A stretch of 64,000 nucleotides of DNA from positions 3,824,501-3,888,500 of the forward strand of contig NZ_CP009291.1 of NCBI RefSeq assembly GCF_000767465.1, written 5' to 3'. Shown here piece by piece: positions 54,857 to 64,000 of the stretch. The stretch comes from Novosphingobium pentaromativorans US6-1. GTDB lineage: Bacteria; Pseudomonadota; Alphaproteobacteria; Sphingomonadales; Sphingomonadaceae. The notes beneath the pieces were generated by a model. The model searched no databases. It saw nothing but the letters and a program-made list of their open reading frames with translations, and had not been told where the DNA came from. The stretch's first letter is position 1. Every line of letters starts with the position of its first letter. Position numbers and translations under genes: made by a program.

Positions 54857-56167
54857 TTACGGCTTGCTGGCCGCGGCGATCATCTTCTCGACCGCCACGA
54901 ACTTTTCGCGGGGCGAACCGTCGCGGGCATTGGCGACTTCGGCCTCGTCGATCTTCTGCCAGTCGGTGAATTTCATGTAGTTGATGCCCCGTTCCGCGGC
55001 GAGGGCGTCGAAGCCGGGGCGGCCTGCCTTGCCGGCGCCTTCGCCGATGTCTTCGGCGACTTTCTCGATGATGGCGAAGCCGTCGGGGCGATTGGTGCCG
55101 ATGGTCCCGGTCGGCCCGCGCCGTGCCCAGCCCACGCAATAGAGGCCCGGAGAGATTCGGCCTTCCTCGTTGGCAAAGCGGCCGTTGCGCTCGTCGAAAG
55201 GCACGTCGGGTATCTTGGATGTCTGGTAGCCGATGCAAGCGACCACGAGCCCGGCTGGAATGCGATAGGTCTCGCCCGTGCCGATGGCCTTGCCGCCTTC
55301 GAGTCGGGTGCGTTCGACCTCGATTTCCTCGATGCGCTCGGTGCCGACGATCGCCTTGGGCGAGGCGAAGAAGTCGAACTCGACGAGCACCTGGCCGGGC
55401 TTGCAGTCCGCCTGGTCGGGCGCGGCAAAGCTGCGCAGGTGCCCCACCGACTTGCGCTGGCCGGGATCGAGAGCTGCGTCCTCGCTTTCGTCGGGAAGAT
55501 CGGCGGTATCGACCCATGGGCATGCGCGTTCGAGATGGCCGAGTTCACCCAGTTCCTTGGGCGTCATCGCGATCTGGTGCGGTCCGCGACGCCCGAGAAT
55601 GACGATGCGGCGGATCTTCGAGGCATCGAGTGCGCTCAGGGCGTGGTGGACGATGTCGCTCCCAGCGAATTCCGCCTGCGACTTGGCGAGAATGCGCGCG
55701 ACGTCGAGTGCGACATTGCCGTTGCCGATGATGACCGCCGTATCGTGCGAAAGCGCCGGGTCGAGTTCGGCGAAATCGGGGTGTCCATTGTACCAGCCTA
55801 CAAAGGAAGCGCTGCCGAAGACGTTGGGCAGATCTTCGCCCTCTATTCCCAGCTTGCGGTCATTGGGCGCGCCGGTGGCGAGGATGACGGCATCGTAGAG
55901 CCCCTGAAGCTCTGAAATGCTCAGATCGCGGCCAATCATCACATTGCCGACGAACCGCACGTTGTCGGTCAGCGCGGTCGCCTCATAGCGGCGCGACACG
56001 CCCTTGATCGACTGGTGATCGGGCGCAACGCCGCTGCGAATCAGTCCGAAGGGAACGGGCAGGGTGTCGAAGATGTCGACCCTGGCGTCGTCTCCCCATT
56101 GCTTGAGCGCTGCCTCCGCTGTGTAGTAACCGGCAGGCCCCGAACCGACGATCGCAATATGGCGCAT
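54857..56167 (-). CDS. ferredoxin-NADP reductase (FprA/adrenodoxin reductase type)
   Basis: I start at the ATG at 56167 (436 residues). The FAD-binding start is IAIVGSGPAGYYTAEAAL, followed by TLPVPFGLIRSGVAPDHQSIKG, the NADP-binding IGNGNVALDVARILA near 155, VILGRRGPHQIAMTPKELGEL, and IGTNRPDGFAIIEKV. The family moves electrons between NADP(H) and ferredoxin. It is on its own minus-strand transcript, convergent with the MscS gene. Confidence 0.93.
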   Translation of the reverse strand: MRHIAIVGSGPAGYYTAEAALKQWGDDARVDIFDTLPVPFGLIRSGVAPDHQSIKGVSRRYEATALTDNVRFVGNVMIGRDLSISELQGLYDAVILATGAPNDRKLGIEGEDLPNVFGSASFVGWYNGHPDFAELDPALSHDTAVIIGNGNVALDVARILAKSQAEFAGSDIVHHALSALDASKIRRIVILGRRGPHQIAMTPKELGELGHLERACPWVDTADLPDESEDAALDPGQRKSVGHLRSFAAPDQADCKPGQVLVEFDFFASPKAIVGTERIEEIEVERTRLEGGKAIGTGETYRIPAGLVVACIGYQTSKIPDVPFDERNGRFANEEGRISPGLYCVGWARRGPTGTIGTNRPDGFAIIEKVAEDIGEGAGKAGRPGFDALAAERGINYMKFTDWQKIDEAEVANARDGSPREKFVAVEKMIAAASKP

Positions 56168-56381
56168 GAATGTGTCTCCCAGGGTGTGCGGAGGTTTTCC
56201 CGCTGACTCGTGCCGAAGCAAGCATGCCAGGGGGGCAATCCGCAAGCGAAATCGCCAGAAAATTTGGCTCTCGAGCCTCTGATTTGACGGAATAATCTCT
56301 TGCCTGGGCCGTCGGGCAGAAGTTGTGCCGGCAGGGGCTGACTTAACCGTTTCGCAAGGCCCCGTGACGCATAGACTTTCC

Positions 56382-59105
56382 ATGGCATTCGAGGGGCTTC
56401 CGACATCGCTGGAAAAGGTGCGTTCCAGCGCGCGCGCCGCGCGTGTTTCGGGCATCGACGGCGGATTCGTGAAGCGCCCCGATTCGGCGCAGCCTGCCGA
56501 AAAGCTGGAAACGGGTAACTTCGCGTTGTTCCGGTCGGACCTGCCAAGCAGCGATCCCTTGCACTACTTCATCGCGGCACGCTGGGAACTGATGGGCCCG
56601 GCCATGTTGATCATGTTGGTGGCGATGGGGCTGTTTTCCTTGAGCTATCCCGGACTGCTGCCATTCGCCTGCGGCCTGATTGCCGTACTGCTCTGTCTCG
56701 CCTCGCCGATCTTCGCTCGCTGGGAACAGGCGCTGAACCATAAGGCCTGGCAGCGCTATCCCCTGATGCTCCTTGCTGTCGCACTGCCGATGGGCGTCTT
56801 CGGGTTCGGAACGGTCATCTGGAGCAAGCAGTCTTCGGACTTCGACCTGGCCCTGATGGTCAATGCCTACGTCATCCTCATGCTGGTGGCTGTAGCCCTG
56901 CTGCAAGGCCGCACGACTTCGATCATGGGCGCGACGCTCGCCTTGTGGAGTAGCGGTACCTTCCTTTCGCGGTCTCCCGGCGCGCTTGTCCTTCTGGCTT
57001 CGGGGGGCTGTCTCGCCCTCTATCTAGGCGTCCGGCAGAGCCGCATCGCCCGGCGGGAAGCCGACAGGCTGGCCGAGCGGGAGAAGGAACAGCGCCGGGC
57101 CGAAGAACTGCTCAATGAGTACGAGCAGACCGGGCAGGGCTGGTTCTGGGAGACCGACAGGCGCGGACAGATCGTTTACGTGTCCCCGCGCATCGCTCGG
57201 CTCGTCGGCAGGCCGATCGAGGAACTGGAAGGCAGGCCGTTCACCAGCCTCTTCGTGCTTGAGGGCCAGCAACAGGAAAGCGAGCGCACGCTCGTCTTCC
57301 ACCTCTCCACCCGGTCCTCGTTCCAGGACCTGTCGGTGCGGGCCGCCACCGATGAAGCGGAAGAACGCTGGTGGTCGATTAGCGGGCGGCCGGTACTCGA
57401 CCAGTTCAACAATTTCATGGGCTTTCGCGGTTCGGGCACCGACCTGACCGAAACGCGAAAGTCGCAGCAGCACGTCACCCAGCTTGCCCGCTTCGATTCG
57501 CTCACCAAGCTGGCGAACCGTTTCCAGATGTCCGAGTGGCTTGAGAAGCTCCTCAATTCACCGCGTATCGACAGTCGCAGCTGCGCCGTTTTCCTGCTCG
57601 ACCTCGACCGGTTCAAGCAGGTCAACGATACCATGGGCCACCCGGCCGGCGATGCTTTGCTGATGCAGGTTGCCGATCGCCTGCGCTCGTCTGTCGGCAG
57701 CCTGGGGCGGGTCGGCCGTCTTGGCGGCGACGAGTTCCAGGTGCTGCTTCCTGGACATCACCAGCGAGAGGGCCTTGCCCACCTTGCAAGGCGGATCATC
57801 GAAGATCTTTCGCAGCCCTACTCGATCGAGGGGAGCCGCGTCGTCATCGGCGCATCGCTGGGCATTTCGGTATGTCCTGATGATGGCACGACATCCGAGG
57901 CGATCATCCGCAACGCGGACCTTGCGCTATACGCAGCGAAGGGCGGCGGGCGCGGGCGCCATCATTTCTACGACGAGGACCTGCACAGCGATGCGCAGGA
58001 GCGCCAGCAGCTGGAGCAGGACTTGCGCGATGCCATCGCGGAGGGCGCTCTGGAGCTGCACTATCAGCCGCAGATACGCACGACGACCGAGCGGATCACC
58101 GGCTTCGAGGCACTCTTGCGCTGGAACCATCCCAAGCATGGCTACATGTCACCGGCCAAGTTCGTGCCGATCGCCGAGGAGACCGGCCTCGTCGCCCAGA
58201 TCGGCGAATGGGCCCTGCGCACGGCCTGCCGGGATCTTGCCACCTGGCCCGAAGAGGTGCGCGTCGCCGTCAACGTGTCGCCGCTGCAGTTCGCCAATGC
58301 CGCGCTGCCGGCCATCGTCACCAGCGCCATCGCCTCATCCGGCATCGCACCGGGCCGTCTCGAGCTGGAGATCACCGAAAGTGTGTTCCTGGGCGACGAC
58401 AAGTCGACCGAGGCCATGTTCTCCGCCCTCAAGGGCGTGGGCGTACGCCTCGCGCTCGATGACTTCGGAACCGGCTATTCCTCGCTCGGCTATCTGAAGA
58501 AGGCGCCCTTCGACAAGATCAAGATCGACCAGAGCTTCGTGCGCGGCGCGACTGTTGCGGGAAGCCGCAACGGGGCGATCATCGCCTCGATTGTCAGCCT
58601 TGCTGAAGCGCTCGGCATGGAGACCACGGCAGAAGGGGTCGAGACGCTCGACGAGCTGGAACTCGTGCGCAAGCTGGGTTGCAGCCATGTGCAAGGCTAC
58701 ATCTACGAACGCAGCCTGACGGCCGAAGACACTATTCGCCGCCTTCAGGAGGGACTGGTCGCTCAGGCGAAAGGGCCGCGTTCGGCCCGTGCGGCGCGCC
58801 AGACGATGCTGCGCAAGGTCGTGCTGGATCACGAGGGGCACAGCTACCACGCGACGATCCGCAACATTTCGCGCTCCGGCGCGCTTGTCGAAGGGCTCTG
58901 GAACGTCCCGGCGGGGACGCGTTTCGCGATTCACCTTGCCGAGAACTGCGTCGCCGTGGCCGAGGCGCAGTGGTGCAAGGAGGATCGGATGGGCGTGAAA
59001 TTCGCCCGTCCGCTGGAAATCGACGCCAAGGGAGCTGTCGTCTTCGCGCCGACGCGCACGCCGCGCGACACAAAGGAAACGCGAGTCCTGCGCAAGGCAG
59101 GCTGA
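56382..59105 (+). CDS. PAS-GGDEF-EAL-PilZ cyclic-di-GMP protein
   Basis: ATG at 56382 gives 907 residues; a GTG at 56325 is a less likely start. Order: four hydrophobic segments in the first 240 residues, a PAS domain (about 255-370), GGDEF (GRLGGDEF), EAL ([34 protein letters not shown] complete) and a PilZ domain (about 805-890, [12 protein letters not shown]). GGDEF lacks an upstream RxxD inhibitory site. It can both bind and turn over c-di-GMP. lepA follows 33 nt later in the same direction. Confidence 0.92.
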   Translation: MAFEGLPTSLEKVRSSARAARVSGIDGGFVKRPDSAQPAEKLETGNFALFRSDLPSSDPLHYFIAARWELMGPAMLIMLVAMGLFSLSYPGLLPFACGLIAVLLCLASPIFARWEQALNHKAWQRYPLMLLAVALPMGVFGFGTVIWSKQSSDFDLALMVNAYVILMLVAVALLQGRTTSIMGATLALWSSGTFLSRSPGALVLLASGGCLALYLGVRQSRIARREADRLAEREKEQRRAEELLNEYEQTGQGWFWETDRRGQIVYVSPRIARLVGRPIEELEGRPFTSLFVLEGQQQESERTLVFHLSTRSSFQDLSVRAATDEAEERWWSISGRPVLDQFNNFMGFRGSGTDLTETRKSQQHVTQLARFDSLTKLANRFQMSEWLEKLLNSPRIDSRSCAVFLLDLDRFKQVNDTMGHPAGDALLMQVADRLRSSVGSLGRVGRLGGDEFQVLLPGHHQREGLAHLARRIIEDLSQPYSIEGSRVVIGASLGISVCPDDGTTSEAIIRNADLALYAAKGGGRGRHHFYDEDLHSDAQERQQLEQDLRDAIAEGALELHYQPQIRTTTERITGFEALLRWNHPKHGYMSPAKFVPIAEETGLVAQIGEWALRTACRDLATWPEEVRVAVNVSPLQFANAALPAIVTSAIASSGIAPGRLELEITESVFLGDDKSTEAMFSALKGVGVRLALDDFGTGYSSLGYLKKAPFDKIKIDQSFVRGATVAGSRNGAIIASIVSLAEALGMETTAEGVETLDELELVRKLGCSHVQGYIYERSLTAEDTIRRLQEGLVAQAKGPRSARAARQTMLRKVVLDHEGHSYHATIRNISRSGALVEGLWNVPAGTRFAIHLAENCVAVAEAQWCKEDRMGVKFARPLEIDAKGAVVFAPTRTPRDTKETRVLRKAG

Positions 59106-59137
59106 CAGGTTCGAAAAGCGCTGCTAACGGCGCTTCC

Positions 59138-60955
59138 ATGACCGAACTCTCGCAGATCCGAAATTTCTCGATTATCGCGCACATCGACCATGGCAAGTCG
59201 ACGCTGGCCGACCGGCTGATCCAGTTCACCGGTGGGCTCACCGAGCGCGAGATGTCCGCCCAGGTGCTGGACAACATGGACATCGAGAAAGAGCGCGGGA
59301 TCACCATCAAGGCCCAAACGGTGCGCCTCAACTACACGGCCAAGGACGGCGTGACCTATGAGCTCAATCTCATGGACACGCCCGGCCACGTCGACTTCGC
59401 CTACGAGGTGAGCCGCAGCCTTGCCGCTTGCGAAGGCGCGCTGCTGGTGGTCGATGCCGCGCAGGGCGTCGAGGCGCAGACGCTGGCCAACGTCTATCAG
59501 TCGATCGAGCACGATCACGAGATCGTTCCCGTGATCAACAAGATCGACCTGCCCGCCGCCGAACCGGAGAAGGTGAAGGCCGAGATCGAGGACATCATCG
59601 GCATCGACGCCTCAGAGGCTGTCCTTGCCAGCGCCAAGTCCGGCATCGGCGTGGAGGAAACGCTCGAGGCCATCGTTACGCGAATCCCGGCGCCGCAGGG
59701 GGACCGTGACGCTCCGCTCAAGGCGCTGCTGGTCGATTCCTGGTACGATCCCTACCTCGGCGTCGTCATTCTGGTGCGCGTCATGGACGGCGCGATCCGC
59801 AAGGGCCTGCAGGTCAAGTTCATGCAGGGCGGTACCGAGCATCTGATCGACCGCGTCGGCTGCTTCACCCCCAAGCGCATCGACCTGCCCGAACTTGGCC
59901 CCGGCGAGATCGGCTTCATCACTGCGCAGATCAAGGAAGTGGAGCAGGCCAAGGTCGGCGACACCATCACCACGGTCAAGAACGGTGCGGTCAAGGCGCT
60001 GCCCGGCTACAAGGAAGTCCAGTCGGTGGTCTTCTGCGGCCTATTCCCGGTCGACGCGGCGGACTTCGAGAAGCTGCGCGAATCTATCGGCAAGCTGCGC
60101 CTCAACGACGCCAGTTTCACCTACGAGATGGAAACGAGCGCGGCGCTCGGCTTCGGCTTCCGCTGCGGTTTCCTCGGCCTGTTGCACCTGGAGATCATCC
60201 AGGAGCGCCTCAGCCGTGAATACGACCTCGACCTCATCACCACGGCGCCCAGCGTCGTCTATCGTATCCAGCTCTCGCATTCGAAGAACGAGGAAGCGCA
60301 GACGATCGAGCTGCACAACCCGGCCGACTATCCCGATCCCAACCGGATCGAGGAAATCGAGGAGCCTTGGATCAAGGCGGTGATCTACACGCCCGACGAA
60401 TACCTCGGCCCGATCCTCAAGCTATGCCAGGATCGCCGCGGCATCCAGAAGGACCTCACGTACGTCGGCGGTCGCGCCCAGGTGACTTACGAACTTCCGC
60501 TAAACGAAGTGGTGTTCGACTTCTACGACCGCCTCAAGTCGATCAGCCGCGGCTATGCCAGCTTCGACTACGAGCAGATCGGCCTGCGTGCAGGCGATCT
60601 CGTGAAGATGAATATTCTCGTCAACAACGAGCCGGTCGATGCGCTCTCGATGATTGTCCACCGCTCGGTCGCCGAGGAACGCGGCCGCGGCATGTGCGAG
60701 CGCCTTAAGGACCTGATCCCGCGGCACCTGTTCAAGATCCCGATCCAGGCCGCGATCGGCGGCAAGGTGATCGCCCGCGAAACCATCGCCGCCCTGCGCA
60801 AGGACGTTACCGCCAAGTGCTATGGCGGCGACATCAGCCGCAAGAAGAAGCTTCTGGAAAAGCAGAAGAAGGGCAAGGCCCGCATGCGCGAGTACGGCAA
60901 CGTCAGCATTCCGCAGGAAGCCTTCATCGCCGCCCTGCGCATGGGCGAGGAATAA
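59138..60955 (+). CDS. lepA: elongation factor 4 (LepA)
   Basis: I start at ATG 59138 (605 residues). It has the GTPase motifs [14 protein letters not shown] (G1), DTPGHVDF (G3) and NKIDLP (G4), and the LepA C-terminal domain with [12 protein letters not shown] and [18 protein letters not shown]. It acts on ribosomes in back-translocation. A start far upstream at 58679 overlaps the PilZ protein and is not real. Confidence 0.96.
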   Translation: MTELSQIRNFSIIAHIDHGKSTLADRLIQFTGGLTEREMSAQVLDNMDIEKERGITIKAQTVRLNYTAKDGVTYELNLMDTPGHVDFAYEVSRSLAACEGALLVVDAAQGVEAQTLANVYQSIEHDHEIVPVINKIDLPAAEPEKVKAEIEDIIGIDASEAVLASAKSGIGVEETLEAIVTRIPAPQGDRDAPLKALLVDSWYDPYLGVVILVRVMDGAIRKGLQVKFMQGGTEHLIDRVGCFTPKRIDLPELGPGEIGFITAQIKEVEQAKVGDTITTVKNGAVKALPGYKEVQSVVFCGLFPVDAADFEKLRESIGKLRLNDASFTYEMETSAALGFGFRCGFLGLLHLEIIQERLSREYDLDLITTAPSVVYRIQLSHSKNEEAQTIELHNPADYPDPNRIEEIEEPWIKAVIYTPDEYLGPILKLCQDRRGIQKDLTYVGGRAQVTYELPLNEVVFDFYDRLKSISRGYASFDYEQIGLRAGDLVKMNILVNNEPVDALSMIVHRSVAEERGRGMCERLKDLIPRHLFKIPIQAAIGGKVIARETIAALRKDVTAKCYGGDISRKKKLLEKQKKGKARMREYGNVSIPQEAFIAALRMGEE

Positions 60956-60970
60956 GGGACCGGGCCCCGT

Positions 60971-60996
60971 CCGGATCCCGGCCTTCGCCGGGCTGA
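60971..60996. repeat. short palindromic REP-like sequence
   Basis: CCCGGC-CTTC-GCCGGG at 60977-60992, with flanks CCGGAT and CTGAC, is a common palindromic motif of sphingomonad intergenic regions. It follows lepA and could double as a weak terminator, but no T run follows. Confidence 0.5.
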
Positions 60997-61025
60997 CTGC
61001 AGCGTTTCACCCTTTGCTCTGCTTC

Positions 61026-61044
61026 TGATAGAGAACGTCTATCT
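61026..61044. promoter_or_regulatory. LysR-type operator upstream of regulator
   Basis: TGATAGAGAACGTCTATCT, with GATAGA/TCTATC arms, lies 21 nt upstream of the LysR start. A related TGATA/TATCA site lies after its stop, before fdsG. The TGATAGA half-site is shared, so the regulator likely binds both (inference). Confidence 0.5.
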
Positions 61045-61064
61045 GAAGCGATCGGGATGGAAGG

Positions 61065-61961
61065 ATGCAGTTGAGGGCCTTGCGCTATTTTGTGACGCTG
61101 GCGCGCGAGGGACACTTTGCGCGGGCTGCGGAGGCTTGCGGGGTGACGCAGCCGACACTGTCCTCTGCGCTGGCTGCGCTGGAGGACCAGCTCGGCAAGC
61201 GGCTTGTCGAGCGCGACCGGCGCTTCATCGGGCTGACCGAGGAAGGGCGCGCGATGTTGCCCTGGGCGCAGCAGTTGCTCGCCGCGCATGAGGGCATGGT
61301 CCATGCGGTCGAGGCGCTGGACGGGCCGCTCCATGGCGAGTTCCGCCTGGGCGTGATCCCCGCCGCAACCCCCAGCGTCGGTGCCTTTGCCGAGGCGCTG
61401 CTGCGCCTGCATCCGGGCATGACGATCTCGGTACGTTCGCAGACCTCGCGAGAGATCGTGCGCGCCATCGAGGCTTACGAGATCGACGCGGGAATCACCT
61501 ATCTTGACCACGAAAGCCCGGCGAACGTCATCAGCGTGCCGCTTTATGCCGAGCGCTATGTCTTCGTGACTGCTGCCGCTGGACGCAGGCCCGCGCCGGG
61601 TGCGGTCACGTGGGAGCAGGTCGAAGGCTATCCCTTCTGCCTGCTGCACCAGGGCATGCAGAACCGCCGTATCCTCGATACATTGATGAGCGGGCAGGGC
61701 GTCTCCGTGCGCCCTCGGGCAACGGCGGACGGGTATGTGGCGCTGCTCGCGATTGTGCGCTCCGGCGGTCTCGCGACAGTCATGCCCGAACGCTATGTGG
61801 GGCTGATCGAGGGAGCCGACTGGGCCAGCGTCCATCCACTGACGATGGATGCCGCGGTCAGCCGGATCGGCGTTATCGTCGGGGATCGCGCGCCGCTCGA
61901 TCCGGTGGCGAATGCCGCCCTTGGCTGCGCGCGTTCCATTGCAGGACTGACGGGCGTTTGA
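61065..61961 (+). CDS. LysR-family regulator of formate dehydrogenase operon
   Basis: The 298-residue protein begins with the standard LysR winged HTH (MQLRALRYFVTLAREGHFARAAEACGVTQPTLSSALAALEDQLG) and a periplasmic-binding-like effector domain (about 90-290). A LysR gene placed just before fdsGBACD is a common arrangement, so it likely controls formate dehydrogenase. Effector unknown, possibly formate or an associated signal. RBS GGAAGG lies 2-8 nt upstream. Confidence 0.85.
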   Translation: MQLRALRYFVTLAREGHFARAAEACGVTQPTLSSALAALEDQLGKRLVERDRRFIGLTEEGRAMLPWAQQLLAAHEGMVHAVEALDGPLHGEFRLGVIPAATPSVGAFAEALLRLHPGMTISVRSQTSREIVRAIEAYEIDAGITYLDHESPANVISVPLYAERYVFVTAAAGRRPAPGAVTWEQVEGYPFCLLHQGMQNRRILDTLMSGQGVSVRPRATADGYVALLAIVRSGGLATVMPERYVGLIEGADWASVHPLTMDAAVSRIGVIVGDRAPLDPVANAALGCARSIAGLTGV

Positions 61962-61978
61962 TTGATATTGTCTATCAG
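61962..61978. promoter_or_regulatory. second LysR-type operator before fdsG
   Basis: TTGATATTGTCTATCAG begins at the base after the LysR stop codon: TGATA and TATCA arms with a 5-nt spacer. It lies 67 nt upstream of fdsG and shares TGATAGA (minus strand) with the upstream site. Confidence 0.5.
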
Positions 61979-62045
61979 GCATTGCCCTAATCAATTTGAC
62001 CGTCCGCGCGCGATGTCGCAGCGTGACGGCAAAGAGAAAGATGCC

Positions 62046-62510
62046 ATGACAGATATTGCCGGGATACAGACAGCTATCGACCGCTTTATGCAGTCGGACA
62101 CGCGCGGCGCGCTGCTGCCGTTGCTTCATGCGCTGCAGGAGGAATTCGGCCATGTCGATCCGGCCGCCGTGCCGCCGATCGCGGATGCGCTAAACCTCAG
62201 CCGCGCCGAAGTGCATGGGGTGATTAGCTTCTACCACGATTTCCGGACAGAGGCGCCGGCGCGCCATGTCGTCAAGCTGTGCCGCGCGGAAAGCTGCCAG
62301 TCGCGCGGCGGTGCGGCCATCGAAGCGCAGCTTTCGCACCAGCTTGGCGTTGCCATGGGCCATGCGCGCAAGGACGGTCAAGTCGCGCTCGAGCCGGTCT
62401 ATTGCCTGGGTCTTTGCGCGATTGGCCCCAATGCTCTGGTCGATGACCGGCCGGTTGCCCGCATCGACAGTGCCCGTGTCGTCGCCATTGCCAGCGAGGT
62501 GGAAGCATGA
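62046..62510 (+). CDS. fdsG: NAD-dependent formate dehydrogenase gamma subunit
   Basis: ATG 62046 gives 154 residues, preferred to a 28-residue longer frame. It is a NuoE-like [2Fe-2S] protein with Cys79 and Cys84 (KLCRAESC) and Cys120 and Cys124 (YCLGLC), and the ISFYHDFR motif. It passes electrons from formate to the NAD site on FdsB. It overlaps fdsB by ATGA. Confidence 0.92.
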   Translation: MTDIAGIQTAIDRFMQSDTRGALLPLLHALQEEFGHVDPAAVPPIADALNLSRAEVHGVISFYHDFRTEAPARHVVKLCRAESCQSRGGAAIEAQLSHQLGVAMGHARKDGQVALEPVYCLGLCAIGPNALVDDRPVARIDSARVVAIASEVEA

Positions 62511-64000
62511 CCCGCGTCTTCATCAGCAAGGACATGGCTTCGCTTGCCTTGGGCGCAGACGCGGTGGCGCAGGCTTTCGCCGAGGCGGGATGCGAAGTCG
62601 TGCGCACCGGCTCGTACGGTCTCTTCGCGATCGAACCGCTCGTCGAGGTGGAGACGGATGAAGGACGCGTGGCCTACGGCCCGGTCGGTCCCGATGACGT
62701 GGCAGCCGTTCTGGGCGGCAGCCACGGTGCGCGTATCGGCGCCATCGGCGATCATCCCTTCTTCGCGCGCCAGCAGCGCTTCACCTTCGCGCGCTGCGGC
62801 GTTACCGACCCGCTCAGCCTTGCCGACTATACCGCCCATGGCGGTTGGAAGGGGCTGGAGGCTGCCATCGGACTTTCGCCGCAGGACGTGGTCGATGCCG
62901 TCAAGGCGTCGGGCCTGCGCGGCCGCGGCGGGGCGGGATTTCCCACCGGAATCAAGTGGCAGACCGTCCTCGATACCCCGGCTGACGAGAAGTTCATTGT
63001 CTGCAACGCGGACGAGGGTGACAGCGGCACATTTGCCGACCGCATGCTGATGGAAGGCGATCCCTATTGCCTGATCGAGGGCATGGCGATTGCCGGCCAC
63101 GCGGTCGGCGCAGGTCACGGCTACATCTACATCCGCAGCGAGTATCCCTTCGCCATCGAAGCCATGCGCGAGGCCATCGCCCGTTCCGCGGGCAAGATCG
63201 CGCCCTTCACGCTGGAGGTACGCGTCGGCGCCGGGGCCTATGTCTGCGGCGAGGAAACGGCGCTGCTCGATTCCATCGAGGGCAAGCGCGGCCAGGTGCG
63301 CGCCAAACCGCCGTTGCCCGCCATCGAGGGGCTCTGGGGCAAGCCCACGGTCATCAACAATGTCCTGAGCCTCGCGGCAGTGCCCTTCATTCTGGCCGAA
63401 GGCGCGCAGGCCTATGCCGATGTCGGTTTCGGCAGGTCGCGCGGCACGATGCCGATCCAGATCGCCGGTAACGTCAGGAACGGCGGGCTTTACGAAGTCG
63501 GCTTCGGCGTGACGCTGGGCGAGCTGGTCAACGAGATCGGCGGCGGCACTGCCAGTGGCCGTCCGGTCCGCGCGGTGCAGGTCGGCGGCCCGCTGGGCGC
63601 CTATTTCCCGCCTTCGATGTTCCACCTTCCATTCGACTACGAGGCCTTTGCGCAAGCGGGCGGGTTGATCGGCCATGCCGGCATCACCGTCTTCGACGAC
63701 AGCGTGGACATGGCGCACATGGCCCGTTTCGCCATGGAATTCTGCGCGGTCGAGAGCTGCGGCAAGTGCACGCCCTGCCGCATCGGCTCCACGCGCGGCG
63801 TCGAACTGATCGACCGAATCGTGGCCAAGGCGCCGCGCGCGGCCGGAGCGCTGGAGACCATGCCGCAGATCCGCAACGCCAGCCGCTCGGCCCGCTCGCA
63901 CGACCAGGAAGTCGAACTGCTGCGCGACCTTTGCGACACCATGAAGCACGGTTCGCTCTGCGCCCTGGGCGGTTTCACCCCGTACCCCGTCCTGAGCGCG
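62507..64000 (+). CDS. fdsB: NAD-dependent formate dehydrogenase beta subunit (cut at window end)
   Basis: The frame is open for 498 codons to the window end. It is NuoF-like: an N-terminal thioredoxin-like domain, GLRGRGGAGFPTGIKW (FMN, near 145), VCGEETALLDSIEGKRGQVR (NAD), and the [4Fe-4S] ligands Cys418, Cys421 and Cys424 (ESCGKCTPC) and Cys485 (GSLCALGG). It reduces NAD. Only a few C-terminal residues seem missing; fdsA, fdsC and fdsD are expected next. Confidence 0.93.
   Translation, partial: MTRVFISKDMASLALGADAVAQAFAEAGCEVVRTGSYGLFAIEPLVEVETDEGRVAYGPVGPDDVAAVLGGSHGARIGAIGDHPFFARQQRFTFARCGVTDPLSLADYTAHGGWKGLEAAIGLSPQDVVDAVKASGLRGRGGAGFPTGIKWQTVLDTPADEKFIVCNADEGDSGTFADRMLMEGDPYCLIEGMAIAGHAVGAGHGYIYIRSEYPFAIEAMREAIARSAGKIAPFTLEVRVGAGAYVCGEETALLDSIEGKRGQVRAKPPLPAIEGLWGKPTVINNVLSLAAVPFILAEGAQAYADVGFGRSRGTMPIQIAGNVRNGGLYEVGFGVTLGELVNEIGGGTASGRPVRAVQVGGPLGAYFPPSMFHLPFDYEAFAQAGGLIGHAGITVFDDSVDMAHMARFAMEFCAVESCGKCTPCRIGSTRGVELIDRIVAKAPRAAGALETMPQIRNASRSARSHDQEVELLRDLCDTMKHGSLCALGGFTPYPVLSA

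Noticed and set aside
56325..56381. GTG start for the c-di-GMP protein
   Set aside because: Downstream ATG at 56382 fits the family start better and the added residues show no pattern.

Overview
The window looks like a piece of an alphaproteobacterial chromosome of the Sphingomonadales, most likely Novosphingobium or a near relative. This is inferred from high GC content, alphaproteobacterial family signatures (an NDUFS4-like complex I accessory protein, a long acidic L9 ribosomal protein, separate secD/secF, a GTA-type holin, DUF6456) and the SRP RNA-dnaX-ybaB order. No 16S gene is present, so genus is a guess.

Positions 1-6.6 kb are the right end of an integrated phage-like element. Fourteen plus-strand genes are packed with 4-nt ATGA overlaps at most junctions. 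They encode small unknown proteins, a variant HNH protein, an MT-A70 adenine methyltransferase, DUF4031 and DUF1643 proteins and two Cys-rich zinc-ribbon-like proteins, and the array ends in a tyrosine integrase. The integrase faces the 3' end of tRNA-Pro(TGG), the likely attachment site, and a tandem 11-bp repeat lies between them. The rest of the element lies left of the window.

The remaining 57 kb is mostly core chromosome in short operons. From left to right:
- tRNA-Ile2/Met(CAT); a polysaccharide deacetylase with a degenerate histidine kinase; an Lrp regulator; aroQ; a small lipoprotein; a holin-like protein; tRNA-Pro(GGG).
- yajC-secD-secF (Sec translocon accessory); a glycosyltransferase; an XRE regulator divergent from a DUF6456 gene; an Uup-type ABC-F protein; a PepSY-response regulator-sensor kinase module; chorismate mutase; a polyprenyl diphosphate synthase; a TonB-like protein.
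- A GGDEF-EAL protein; hrpB; the NDUFS4-like protein; SRP RNA; dnaX-ybaB; lon; asd; a GFA-family protein and an alpha/beta hydrolase; an ACE-like M2 peptidase; AMP nucleosidase; rpsF-rpsR-rplI; a PHA depolymerase; a glutathione transferase; an isolated flagellin.
- A DUF808 membrane protein; mpl divergent from an LD-carboxypeptidase (murein recycling); fabD-fabG; dnaN; a BON-MscS channel; a ferredoxin-NADP reductase; a PAS-GGDEF-EAL-PilZ protein; lepA; and the start of an NAD-dependent formate dehydrogenase operon (LysR regulator, fdsG, fdsB) cut by the window end.

Only one gap between protein genes reaches about 300 bp (30007-30307), and it holds the SRP RNA. Several clear intrinsic terminators are visible. 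I saw no CRISPR array, insertion sequence, rRNA, tmRNA or RNase P RNA. The least explained part is the coupled gene array of the integrated element. No complete novel defence or mobile system can be demonstrated from the sequence alone.
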